NCBI GenBank assembly: GCA_021292165.1
Contig: CM037878.1
Span: forward strand, 251,152,968-251,216,967
Source of the DNA: Shinisaurus crocodilurus
Taxonomy: Eukaryota > Chordata > Lepidosauria > Squamata > Shinisauridae
Direction: 5' to 3'
Length of the DNA stretch: 64,000 nt
Shown here: positions 1-10,879 of the stretch, piece after piece
Numbering within the stretch: the first letter of the stretch is position 1
Layout: each line of letters begins with the position of its first letter
The notes under the pieces: generated by a model
The model's database searches: none
What the model was told of the DNA's origin: nothing
What the model saw: the letters and a program-made list of their open reading frames with translations, nothing else
Program-made: the position numbers and the translations under genes

Positions 1-1010
1 GGGAAAACATTAACTGTCTCTTGCGAGCTGTGAGTGGCTGGGCTATGCACAGGAATGTAAAGCATCATCATAGGTAACTGGAGACTCGTTGGCAAAGGGA
101 GTATATTTGGCTGTGCCGCATGCATGCGGAAGGCAGGCTTTTTCCGCACAGTGCCAGATGTTTTTGGAGGGATGACCACAAATGCGCGGCCAGAAATCCA
201 TGCCATGACTTTTCTAACTTCATGGGGTGGGGGGAAGGAAATTCAGAGGGCAGAGGAGTGAACAGCTCATAGTCTCTAAAGTGATTAAAGGTGCCAGGGA
301 TAATTGTTGTATAATGCTTGTTGGAAATGTATTTGGAGGGGAAAGGAATCTGCCAAATGTTAATAGAAATGACCTGAGCATATTCATTAGGCCGAAGAAC
401 CAATTCCCACTCCCTGTTTAGTCAGTTGTAGGCATGAGAAAAATTCAGATTTTAATGAAGCAGCTACGTGGAGATTGGCACTACTTCATCTCTCATTTCT
501 CTAGTTATGGAGTCCACCACCAACAAAGTCCCACTGTGGAATTCCAGATATGACTATAAGGGAAAATAAAATCAATGGAACAGAAGAGCTCTAAGAAGGG
601 GGTCTCAATTTGTACATTCTTGTGGATACTTTTATGTGTGTGCATTTGGAGAATTTTACCCAGTGTGTTGAATTAGAAGGAAGAAGGACATGTGAGGGTA
701 CCAAAAATACTTGGCTATTTCAATCACACTCTTAAATTACTGATCTCAGAATTTTTTATGTATCCAGTGATAAAAGAAAGCAGCTCGTTCAGATGTTTCC
801 TTAGAAATAAATAATTGCATTTGTTTGACAGTACTTTTAACTGGGTACAAGTGAATAATAAAAAGATGATGGAGCTATATGTTATAATGTGATCTAAAAG
901 TGGCTGCCTTTGAAGATATCAGCTGTAGTATATTATTGGATCTTATTGCATAAGGTAGGACAAGACAGGACACTACTTTCTCTTGGCAAATGTACTGAAA
1001 ATAGCCAGAT
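1..1010. other. Unassigned non-coding sequence
   Basis: AT-moderate sequence with no long ORF that looks coding and no repeat that I recognise. Short ORFs near the left edge show no domain or repeat-protein motif. Confidence 0.4.
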
Positions 1011-1011
1011 T

Positions 1012-1195
1012 AAGGCTGCAATCTTATGCATGCTTACCTAAGAGTAAGTCCCATTGAACTCAATAGGACTTAAATCCAAGGAAGCAGTAGAACAGTAGGA
1101 TTGTACTGTAAGGCTGCAATTCTATACCCATTTATCTGGGACTCAGTCCTAGTGAATTTAGTGGGAGTTACTTCTGAGTAAACATGCATAGGTGC
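1012..1195. repeat. Two tandem copies of a short squamate interspersed repeat
   Basis: Two consecutive degenerate copies (about 1012-1105 and 1110-1195) of a short element. It opens with a ggctgcaat-ctat word, contains 'agtaagtcccattgaa' and 'gagttacttctgagta'-type words, and closes on 'catgcatagg'. The opening and closing words are roughly inverted, so it may be a small palindromic element. Related pieces occur near 13.62, 25.91, 36.37, 58.85 and 59.43 kb. I cannot name the family. Confidence 0.6.
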
Positions 1196-1389
1196 TCTTC
1201 CTCTAGTTTACCGTCAATGGATGCTTTACTTAAGAAAGACTGGTACTTGCTAGATGAGGACATATTAACATAGAAAGGATTTATTTCCCCCCTAGAATTT
1301 ATTTTAAAGATACATGGAACTCAGAGATTGTCTATTAACTATCACGATAAGGGCAGTCTCTTCCAATATGAAGATACTTGTGCATGCAG

Positions 1390-1791
1390 TTCAATACTAG
1401 AAGCCCCGCTCTGTGTCCCTTTACTATCAGAGGCATGGTGGTTCATCATAAAAGACAGGGCCTTCTTGGTTGTGGTGCTTAAATTTTAGAGTGTCTCCTT
1501 TGGGCAGCTATTTGACTCCCTCTCTGTTTATCTTTCAGCAGGTGGCAAAGACTTGGCTCTTTCAACAAGCCTGTGGCCTTAACTCAGGCTGATATTGCGA
1601 TTTCTTCCCTCCTGGCTCTTGAACTATTGGTAATTGTATGTGTTTATCTGGTTTTGGTTTACAGCTTTAGATTGTTTTAGTTTTATGATTGTTTTTATTG
1701 CTGCCTTTCTGTTGTCTGCCTTGCGGGTTCTACTCAACCAAAAAGTGGGGTACAGTATAAGTATTTTTTAAATAAATAAATATAAATAAAT
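1390..1791 (+). mobile_element. L2-like LINE, 3' end fragment
   Basis: Plus-strand 3' terminus of a non-LTR retrotransposon. The reading frame near 1545 gives QVAKTWLFQQA, resembling the conserved K-T-W/H-L-F word that closes the reverse transcriptase ORF of L2-type LINEs. It is followed by a 3' UTR and an AATA-rich tail (about 1765-1791). It is heavily 5' truncated and carries stops, so it is inactive. A paralogous piece of the same segment lies at 3332-3400. The family call is inference from the C-terminal word and tail style. Confidence 0.5.
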
Positions 1792-1978
1792 CCTCCACCA
1801 TCTGTTGACAGTGACTATTTGGTGGTGCCCTTCATATAGCAAATTCACCCAAAAAGAGTACATAGAGAGATTTTCTCATTGGACTGTGAAACTCTGTCCC
1901 TTCAGAAACCTAAGCAAAGCAATATCTTCTAGAAATGATGGATCCATATATTGTTGGTGAGCACTTCATAGCTAATGA

Positions 1979-2104
1979 AGTACCATAGCTCAGTAGCAGA
2001 GCACAGGCTTTGCATGCATAAAATCCCAGGTTAAATCCCTGGCATGTCCAGGTAAGGCTAGAAAAGATTCTTTCCCACAACCCTAGGCCTTGGGCAGTTT
2101 AGAC
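1979..2104 (+). mobile_element. tRNA-derived SINE, 5' part (copy 1, split by a hAT)
   Basis: The head resembles a tRNA: 'tagctcagtagcagagca' fits an A box and 'ggttaaatccc' fits a degenerate B box. The body continues with words typical of a common squamate SINE. The element stops at 2104 and resumes at 2521 after a DNA transposon. Divergence in the promoter boxes suggests an old, silent copy. Confidence 0.65.
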
Positions 2105-2373
2105 CAGGGGTAGGCAACATGGTGCCTGTGAGTACCAATGTGCCTCTGGACACCTTTCTTGGTATCTGCCAAAGTGCCTTACCCCTCCCACCTTCTTTGT
2201 TTTTTTCTTTTGATTTAACACATTTTCTTTCCACCTCCTGGGATTGCTTCAAAGCAAAGTGTGGGCCTCCAGCTGCTGCCATCTTCATTTCCCATGAATG
2301 CCTCTGGGCTACAGGATGGGGCTCAGAGACATTCTTAGGAAATGAAGATGAGAGAGAAGGGGAAGAGAGAGAA

Positions 2374-2440
<67 letters not shown>

Positions 2441-2520
2441 GAGATTGTGCATTGATGGGTGGTGATCCAGAGTAAAAAACGAGGGGAATGCGTTGGCTGG
2501 CAGAGGAAGGCGGAAAAAAA
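2105..2520. mobile_element. Non-autonomous hAT-like DNA transposon nested in the SINE
   Basis: It begins with 'caggggtaggcaacatggt', the CAGGGGT-type terminus of hAT elements. It interrupts the SINE exactly between tttagac and agtactgag. The flanks gtttagac (2097-2104) and ctttagac (2521-2528) form an 8-bp target-site duplication with one mismatch. The right terminus has decayed and no longer matches the left inverted repeat. A compound microsatellite sits inside. No transposase ORF is present. Confidence 0.65.
2374..2442. repeat. Compound microsatellite (GT)n(GA)n(GACA)n
   Basis: Uninterrupted GT dinucleotides pass into GA dinucleotides and then a GACA tetranucleotide run. It lies inside the hAT-like insertion. 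Confidence 0.95.
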
Positions 2521-2590
2521 CTTTAGACAGTACTGAGCTGGATGGAGCAAAGCTCTGACTTGATCGAAGGGGGCTTCCTAATGTGTGTGG
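2521..2590 (+). mobile_element. tRNA-derived SINE, 3' part (copy 1)
   Basis: Continues the SINE that stops at 2104. The 3' words 'gtactgagctggatgga' and 'gggcttcctaatg' match those at the 3' ends of the copies near 39.8 and 60.5 kb, which supports the split-element reading. Confidence 0.6.
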
Positions 2591-2599
2591 TTTTTTGTT

Positions 2600-4240
2600 T
2601 TTGTTTTTAAAAAAACATGTTTTAATGGCACTCTATTATGTGCCAGGTGGCTGGGTCCAGGAGCTGCCTTTTTTATTTCCCTCAATGCCCTGGAGCAATG
2701 CTATGTTGGGGCACTGAGTGAAATTAGCAGGGTTGTGTCCAGAGCCAGCTACTCGGCACCAATCAGAACATTCCTGCTGCTGCTGTCGCAGCCACTGCTA
2801 CCAGCAGATGAGCCCACTGGGGGCTTTTCTAACATGAGGCATTTATTGTGCACTCATGATCCCTCACTCATGGAAGTTTGCAGGGCCTTTTCACGAGGTC
2901 GTCATCCTCCCAGGGCCTCTCCCATATTATCCAGCCATATTAGTGGCTTTTTTTAGAGCGAGGATAATGAGATATTGTTTAGCTTCAATGCTAAATCGTG
3001 CTAAAAGAAGCCTGTGTAGTTCAGCAATTGCACAATACTGCAGCAGCACCTTGTGCTTGTGTAACACAACATACAGGAAGGCAGAGAAAGAAACCCCCCC
3101 GGGAAAAACACACATGACCAATGTGTAAATGAGGCACTCTTTACTCCCACAAAGAAAATGGAAGAAGCCTCGGGAAAGCGGTGGGGTAAACACCTCATGT
3201 AGAAAAGCCCTGGGACTCAGTAGGAGGGCCCCCACTAATGTATGAAGCAACTCACCAGAGGGCACTGGACAAAGCCCCGCTCAAACCTGGACATTGCCCT
3301 GATCCAATATGAGCCTGCTTCTCTACACAGATCAATACTAGAAGTCCCACTCTGTGTCCCTCTGCTGTCAGTGGTATAGTGGCTGGTCACAGAAGATGGG
3401 GCCTTTGATGAAAATGAGCCACCACATGTCGATGGAAATAAACAGTGTTTCCAAAAGTGTGCTGAAAAACAGTAGACTAAATGAGACGGTTGTTGTAGAA
3501 AGTGAAAACTCAGTCAAAAATATATAGGAAAGTTGGGTTCAACCACCATCTTTGCATGATGCTATCTCATCCAATTTTAGTCTGAAACAGGGTGAGCTGC
3601 AAGACATGTTTTTCTGCCAATTTTTTTAGCTCATCGCCTAAAAAAAAAAAAGTTTGATATTCACAGAAAGCCTGGGACCTGAAAGGAAACTTGGGAAAAC
3701 TCACTCACCAGGTCTTGTTTTCAGAAGGAAAATCCATTAAAGGTTTTATAGACTCACAGCTGTCCATTGTTTCTTTACACTGTGGATTAAGTAGTACAGC
3801 TCAATATAGCAACAATGCTGTTGTTGACACGTAGATAGCAGTTATTGTGTGGCTACAGAAGCCAATAGATTTAAAACTGTTGGGATTCTGGAAAATGTTA
3901 CAAGGATTATGCTCACACCCACGAGGGTCTCAATATCCTGCATGATTTGCAGAACCATTGCTGTATGTTTTACATGGCCATTCTAGTCCCAGCTCTGGGG
4001 AACTGTAGAAGGAGAAATATGTATGTAATGATATTTTTACTCAATGCCAGTAAAACAGAAAGGGTAAGCCCAACTATTGATAATTGCCATGACCCAAATC
4101 TCTACAGGACTCTAAAGCACGCATGGAGGTCCAAATGAGCAGTGCCTCCCTATTCATTTCGGCATCAGGAAATGCTCCATGTGCACAACAGAGCACAGCT
4201 TCACCATACCTCCCCACTGCGACCTAGCTCTCATCAGCTA
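2600..4240. other. Unassigned sequence with one short L2-like piece
   Basis: No host gene was found. 3332-3400 repeats the segment at 1390-1460 of the L2-like fragment (shared words 'caatactagaag' and 'ctctgtgtccct'). ORFs of up to about 120 codons overlap on both strands and show no recognisable domain. Confidence 0.4.
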
Positions 4241-4243
4241 TAC

Positions 4244-4355
4244 CAGCCTTCCCCATCTTGCTGCCCTCCAGATGTGTTGGAGTACAATCCCCATAATCCC
4301 TACTCAGGATGGCCATGGCTGAGGATGATGGGAGTTGTAGTCCAGCACATCTGAA
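4244..4355. mobile_element. hAT-type foldback MITE (family M1)
   Basis: Degenerate palindrome. The left arm has 'ccctccagatgtgttgga' and the right arm 'ggagttgtagtccagcac'. The same arm words appear at 47,644-47,758, 51,391-51,530 and 62,273-62,407, so this is a diverged member of a dispersed foldback family. Confidence 0.65.
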
Positions 4356-4359
4356 CTCT

Positions 4360-6315
4360 GCTATTGGCTAATCCCTCTCTTCCCCACATCTCCATCTTCT
4401 CCTTTTGAAGAAACTATTAACAGGGGATCACACCACACCCATCGCCTGCGAGGTACATTAGTGCTAAATTAGGCAGTAGCAACATGCAAAAGCTGAAGGA
4501 AGAATTCTAGTTCTGCTTTCTGTGGGTCAGAACACATGTTGCAATAGTCACGGAGGAGATGCCATTGAAAATGAGCTCTCTGCGTCATCAACCGATCCCT
4601 ATCTGGCCCACAACATTAAGAAGCAGTTACCATGTGGCGCTTGGCCACCCTTCTCCAAATTCCTGTGGCCACTGGAGAAGGCATGGAGACTCACAATTTG
4701 ATGGCTAAATTCCATAAGACATGGTAGAGATTACTAATACTTGCCATGGGAAGGCATTTCCGGAGGCTAACCTGACCTTTTAGCCTTCATGGTCTGTTTT
4801 AATACATATGCCAGAATGTTATTTGGATATGCCAGCAATGCCATGTTCAACCCAAATGCCATGTTTGTTTTAGGTATTATTATTTTTTTGCACATGTTTT
4901 GGTGACAACTCTATTAAGCAGAAGGATGGTGACAATAGTAGTCATAGTAGCAGAAGCAGTAGCAAAGGAAAACCACACAGGCTCTTCTTTCCATCTCACC
5001 CTTCCTGTTCTGAGGCAGGACTGGTTTACCCCCTTGGAACCTTAATTGGCAATAGCACTTTCACATAGAGGATGTGAACGCTAGCCTGTAAAAACTATAC
5101 ATGGTTAGTGCTGTCATGTAAGGAGCAAAGAGATTTAAATTCCTTCCCATTTTTTGCTTTAACCTTCTGTGAAGTTTCTGTACTTAGAGCACTTGAGGAG
5201 ATCCAAGGAGAATGTCAATCAAAGCCTGATTAGCATGAGCTCCTTAAACTGAAGCTTCATCTTTGACAACTGTGAAATAAACTTATTCTTCCAAGAGTAA
5301 CCAGAGGACAAGTACCTATAGGTGTCATCCATCACCTTCAGATCTACTTGGCGTACTTGCTCTCTGACTCCCAAGTCACTGTTTTATATGTCTTGACCCT
5401 GGTTTGATTTCTTTAATAGTTTGATCTTTATACTGGACAAGTTCTTTCCCACAAGGTATAAGAATATTTATCTTCCAAAAGGAGTTTTTTTTAATGGTGT
5501 GGAGTACTGTTTTTGAAAACAAGTCCTTACAAAAGTATTTTTTTAAAAAAATCTTGATTATTCAATGAAGCATTAGTAGTTTTGACAAGGAGTGAATATG
5601 ATTACTTAAACCAAGAATCAAGACATAATCTCAACAAAGTTAAGTCCCTCAAAGTCCCATTGATTTCAACTGGAAAGATGCTGAGCTAAGCATGGGTTTT
5701 ATTCCCCCATTGAAGTCCATCAGACATAAAAGTGCTTGCATCTGGTTGGATCATGTCTCCAATTACTCTGTTTAAAGCAGGAATGCCCTGCTTTAAACTG
5801 GGGGTAGTGGCAGATTTCCCCTGCAAAGGCTGCTCAAGGACCGGACCCTCTTCGGCTATGATGTCATCATCTCCCTTCCTCCTCAGTGTGCTGTGAAAGG
5901 AGAGTCTGCCTCCTCCAGGGCAAGACGTTGACAGGGAGTGGTGCTTACAAAACAAGAATGTCTTGGAATGTTACATGCTCCTTCCTTTCCTTGCAGGCAT
6001 CTCTCTGACATGAGAGATCACTCCTGAGGCCTCTGCAAGAGAAGGATGTGGTTCTTTCAACCTGGTAGGCATCTCTCCTTTTGCAAAATGGGGAGATGCC
6101 TACATCACAAAGGCCTCTTGGGCAACCTCTTATTTTCCTGTGGGAGGTGGACCTGTACGGTAAGGAAGTGGTGTGCAACTCTCCCAGACCCTGCCACCTT
6201 CCCCACACTGGACTGCAAGTGTGAGGCACTTCTTCTTACCTCTTTAGGAAAGGGAAGGAGCGCCTGCCATGTAAATGTGGTGGACTTGGTTCAGAAAGGC
6301 AGCTTGTAAATATTT

Positions 6316-6318
<3 letters not shown>
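4360..6318. other. Unassigned non-coding sequence
   Basis: No gene, structured RNA or confidently named repeat. A weak piece of the short interspersed repeat seen at 1.0 kb may lie at about 5640-5710. Overlapping ORFs at 5.7-6.3 kb occur on both strands and look like chance open frames. Confidence 0.35.

Positions 6319-6350
<32 letters not shown>
6319..6350. repeat. (AC)n microsatellite
   Basis: Uninterrupted AC dinucleotide run of about 16 units. Confidence 0.97.
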
Positions 6351-6352
<2 letters not shown>

Positions 6353-7007
6353 AGATGGACAGATATATAAATATTTAAATTTGAAAAATTAAAATAGCAC
6401 CATCTGGTGTGGGGAAGCTTGATAGGGGCTAAGAAAACCAAGACTGGGCCAGATTGAAGCCCTTGAACTTCTAGTTGGCCACCCCTGTGTCAAAGTACAA
6501 AGTAGATCACACTTACCAATTGCCAGGAAATCCCTATACATCCCATGACTTGTGAATACTCATGACAGCTGTTGCGACACCCTATAGCAAAAGACTATTT
6601 CATTCTCTGCAGTTTTCTTCCTTCAATCCCTTGGTCTACGCTGTACTCTCAGCTGCTGCCTCTAGTTGTTAATCCTGTGTCCTCTGTCTCTGTGTCCTTA
6701 CCTATCCCTTCTATAAAATATTGGCCTTTGCACCCTATAATAATCTCTCTATATAATTCCTGAGTTTACACCAGCATGCTCTTGCTTCACAGGCATGTTG
6801 ACAAAGAGATTGTGTCAAGAATGTCTGTCAAGCTAAGGCCCCACAGGGGCCAGTGAATCAAGGGAGATACAGCTGCCGTTTTATACAAAGTTGAGAGAGG
6901 TTCACTTAGTGGGCCCAGGATCTGTGTAGGGATGCCACCTGTTCATTATTTGTATGGCTTGTTCTGATATTGGGAACTATAGCCATAATAGACAGGAAAT
7001 ATCTTAT

Positions 7008-7553
7008 TTCATTCATTGCATTTCATTTATTAGATTTCTATACCGCCCAATAGCCAAAGCTCTCTGGGCGGTTTACAAAGATCAAAAACTTTAAAATACT
7101 GCACATTATTTTTTAAAAAACCCATATACATACAACAAACATATAAACAGACAACACAGACAGAGACACACATATATCTAAAGACAATTTTAAACAATCA
7201 ACAAGAAACATTCAAGACCTGATTAAAACCTCATTGTGTGCTGCCAAATGCCTGAGAGAAGAGAAAGGTCTTAACCTGGCACAGAAAAGATAACAATGTT
7301 GGTGCCAGGTGGGGAGAGCATTCCATAATTGGGGGGCCACCACTGAGAAGTCCCTCTCCCTCATTGCCAACCTCCGAGCCTCCCTCGGAGGAGGAGGCAC
7401 CCGGAGGAGGGCCTTAGATGACGATCGTAGTGTATGGGGATGCTCTTGCTGGGAGAGGCGCTCCACCAGGTATTGCGGTCCTGAGCTGTGTGTAAGGCTT
7501 TATAGGTCAAAACCAGCACTCTGAATTCGGCTCGGAAACATACAGGCATCATA
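7008..7553 (-). mobile_element. L2-like LINE, 3' fragment with RT C-terminus
   Basis: Read on the minus strand, one frame near 7.45-7.55 kb gives AEFRVLVLTYKALHT and the next gives RRLAMRERDFSVVAPQLWNA. This is the typical order of the C-terminal part of L2-type LINE reverse transcriptase ORFs, now split by at least one frameshift. Downstream on the minus strand is a 3' UTR ending in a cgcccagagag...ttgggcggtat hairpin-like segment and an AAATG-type tail (about 7008-7035). It is 5' truncated and inactive. Confidence 0.65.
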
Positions 7554-7574
7554 CAGGCAATCTCTTATTGATAG

Positions 7575-8095
7575 ATTGGCTGTATCTTTGTTGATATAAG
7601 TTATATCTCCTTACAGACTAACAAATTTATTCTGGCATAAGCTTTCATGGATACTGTCCATGTCATCAGATGCACAAGGTGTTAACCTCAAATTGGCAGA
7701 TTTATATACACATGCGGGGGGGGGGATGTAAACTGTGTGGTCAGAAAGAATTCAAAAGCAAAAAGTATAGATAGTGTTAATTACCCTAACAGTTGACATT
7801 CACAAAATGTTGTTGGGTGATAACACAGACATCATTGTAATAGTGAGCAGATTAACATATGTAATACGATTTTAATGCCCCCCCTTTGTCCTTGATCAAA
7901 CCACAGAAAATAGAGGTGAATCTCTTGATGTACTTAAGCAAATTTGTATTGATATCTGTCTTTGAAACTCCTTTGTTCAAGAATGGTCACCTTAAGGTCA
8001 TTAGCAGAGTGCCCCAGGAGGCTGAAATGTTCCCCTACTCGTTTTTGATATTGCTCCCATTTTTGCATTAAATCAAGGTGCATGCTCCCCGTTCA
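7575..8095 (-). mobile_element. Penelope-like element (PLE), 3' remnant
   Basis: Minus-strand translation of about 7,930-8,050 gives QKRVGEHFSLLGHSANDLKV and then VTILEQRSF. This resembles the C-terminal part of the GIY-YIG endonuclease domain that follows the reverse transcriptase in Penelope-like elements. The downstream (minus) words around 'cttatgccagaata' and 'catctgatgacatgg' are typical of the terminal region of squamate PLE copies. The ORF ends in a stop soon after the domain. The fragment lacks the RT domain and abuts the L2-like LINE. Confidence 0.6.
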
Positions 8096-8099
8096 CCTT

Positions 8100-9880
8100 G
8101 TTTTTTCTCACCACTGAAATTTGGTGGCAATTTTGGTGACACCAGAGTGTGTGCAGCACCCAGTGGGTTCCAGGGGGCAGAAATTGCCCCTCAGACCCTC
8201 TGAAGTTGTCCACCCTGCTTTACTGTATGTAGACCTATGCACAATTGGCCTCTCAAAATTATCTACCCTATTTGAAGGCCATAGAAATTGTGTATGCGTG
8301 TGTCTGGGCAATTTCACTGAACGTCTCCATGGGGGAGGATAAATGCTGCAGCAGTTTCTCTGTGGTGGCTCTCAGCATTAACAGTGGTGGTAGCACAGCT
8401 TCTTCCTTCCTCCCCCCCCCCAGGTTTGCTTTGTTGTTGTGACTGCCAGCAGTAGCAGTAACAGTGTTGGCAGCCCAGACACCATTTTGTATCCTCCACA
8501 ATGCCCTGGACCGAGCATTGTTTCCCAGAGATTGTGGGATGGGGTGGGAGGAATTGGTTTGCCACCACCCCAAAATATGTAGAATATTCAGAGAAAATTC
8601 TGTAAAGTGGCCTTCTTTGTCTAGGGGGGAGATGAAAAAAAACAAAATCTCAGTCATTTTCTCCCCCCCCCCAAAAAAAGTATTCTAAGAAATGTTGGCG
8701 CAGCTCTAACTGAATGACAACCCAACATCTTGCATTGTTCGGTCTGTACGTTTTATAGTAGAGGCCTGCGGCCAACATTTTGGCTGGTACATTTCATAGA
8801 AAAGATGTAGCTTGAATCACCTGAAACAATGTGGCCTGGGTGGAACTTCATGCCGTGTACCTGCTCATTGGATTGCATAGGCTGGTCAAGATGGGGAAGG
8901 TATGGTCCTGTCTTGCAGCTGGGATATTTTGTTCCTTTCTACGTGTATGATACCATCACTTCTGCAGCAGTGCTTGCTTACTGTGTGTTGTGCATTGAGC
9001 ATTTTGATTCATGTAGGAAAGTATTTCTTATTTTCAGTAAAATGGTAGGGGAAATCATGAGCTAACCGAAAGCTGAATTCACAATGGCCAACATCCAGTC
9101 CTATGATGTGACGATTCAGTACTCTTGGCCATTATAGAAAAAGTTCTCCTCACCTAGGCTGATTGGCTTCAAAGCCAGCTGCAGAAAGTATTGAAGATAT
9201 CAGAGTAAGTGGGATTAGGTTGCTAGCAACTGTGATTACTTTTGGGGCTGCAAATTGGTTTCTTTCAGAACGTTTCACTCACAGCCATTTCCCTAATACA
9301 TCTCAAAAATCAGCACTTGAAGGCTCAATTTATTTTGCTTCCTTCCAAACTAGTGGGTCAATAGGAAAATGAGGATCCGGCTGAAAAAGACGAATAAGTG
9401 CTTGTACGCTTATAACGGTCCTGTAAGCATCAAGAGGGGGGTACTTGATCTTTGTGCATGAACTACCAGCATTATGAGTCAAAATGTGTTCCAGGTGTAC
9501 ACAGCTGTTTGGAAAAGCAACAGGAAGAAGTGTAGTAAGAAGGCAGAAAAGCACGTGGCGGGCAATTATAAAAATAGTTAATCAGGATGAAGTTCTTTCG
9601 AAAGGATGAATAGTGTATTTGTGGGTTATTTGTATAGCTGAAAGTCTGACAGGTTATGAGTATAATAAAATATTTTTTTATATATAATAAAATATTTCTA
9701 TTGATGGTTCTACACACTCTTTTTCCTGGATTTTGGGGAAATATGTTTTCAATGCATAACATTTCTTAACATTAAGAAATTGCATTATATTATTCTTCCC
9801 ACATTTTTCTAGATGCTATACAAAACATTTACAAGAACAGCACAGTCTCGGCCCGAAGGCTAATACTCTAACAGACATAC
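8100..9880. other. Unassigned non-coding sequence
   Basis: No domain-bearing ORF. Poly-C and poly-A runs occur near 8407 and 8663. Overlapping ORFs of 60-130 codons on both strands have no recognisable content. Confidence 0.35.
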
Positions 9881-9886
9881 AAAAGC

Positions 9887-9909
9887 AGCGGCGGCGGCGG
9901 CGGCGGCGG
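9887..9909. repeat. (CGG)n trinucleotide repeat
   Basis: About seven CGG units followed by a G run. It sits in otherwise AT-moderate non-coding sequence with no CpG-island context. Confidence 0.9.
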
Positions 9910-10691
9910 GGGGGGAGGATGAGGAGGGAACAAGACAGCAAGCAAATTCAGGCATGGGCGGAACCATCTTGAGTGGGGCTAGTAGTGAGTAACAAAGCAG
10001 ATTAACTGCCTCGTCCCCAGCCTTGCCAGCTTGCACTGGCTAGGGCAGGTGTGGGGGAATTTTGCTGGGGTTTTCAGCCCAGTGTATCCTTGTTTTCATA
10101 ATCTCCCCAATGGACAGCAATGGGAGGAATTAGCTATGTCATCTCCATGGCTTCCATGTCTAACAGGCTCATCCGGGGGAACAGAGCAGCTTTGGATCCA
10201 GTGGATTGAAATATGGCTTCTCCTCACCCTTGTGCCTGGAATGCCCTGTTTGGGGGCTTTCCACCAGCTACTGCCAGTGGGAGAACCAGCCAGCAGCAGG
10301 GACCTCCACTATGAGGAACTAGCATAGGAGCACCACAATCCTATCCTAATCTCCCCCAGCCATCAACATTTCGGAGTTAGGATTGTGCTATAATTCCTTA
10401 TAAAGTTAAAAGAAATCATTCTTGTAATCTCCTCCTGGGCCTCTGATTCTTTCTTTCTATCATAGTTCTTTTGATGTCACAGCTGATTCCCTCTGGAGCT
10501 ACTGTGGATCTCTGTTAGTCTTGAAAGTGAGACAGCTGTCTGGCCCTATAGGAGGCCCTCTGGGGTCATTGTCCTTCTGGCGGCTATTGAATCAGCTACC
10601 ATTGCTCTGCTGTCACATAAGGTCTGGACTCTGGCCCATCTTGGCTCATGCTAAGCATCTTGTGCTTAGGAGAAATTTTAAATCAAGGTCC

Positions 10692-10870
10692 TTAAGAACA
10701 TAGGAAGTGTTCTGCTGTATCACAGCTAAGGTCCATCTATTCTAGCATCCTGTTCCCACAGTGGCTATCCAGGTGCCTGTGGGAACTCCACAAGCAAGAC
10801 TGGAGACCATTGACCCTTTTCCATTGTTGCTTTCCAGAACTGTCATCAATGGCATTCAGTAATTCACTGC
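10692..10870 (-). mobile_element. CR1 LINE, 3' end
   Basis: Begins on the plus strand with 'ttaagaacataggaag', the reverse complement of the 'cttatgttctta' terminus also seen at the end of the CR1 copy at 42,273. It continues with 'tctagcatcctgttcc'-type CR1 3' UTR words. Only the 3' UTR is present. Confidence 0.65.
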
Positions 10871-10879
10871 GGCATACCA

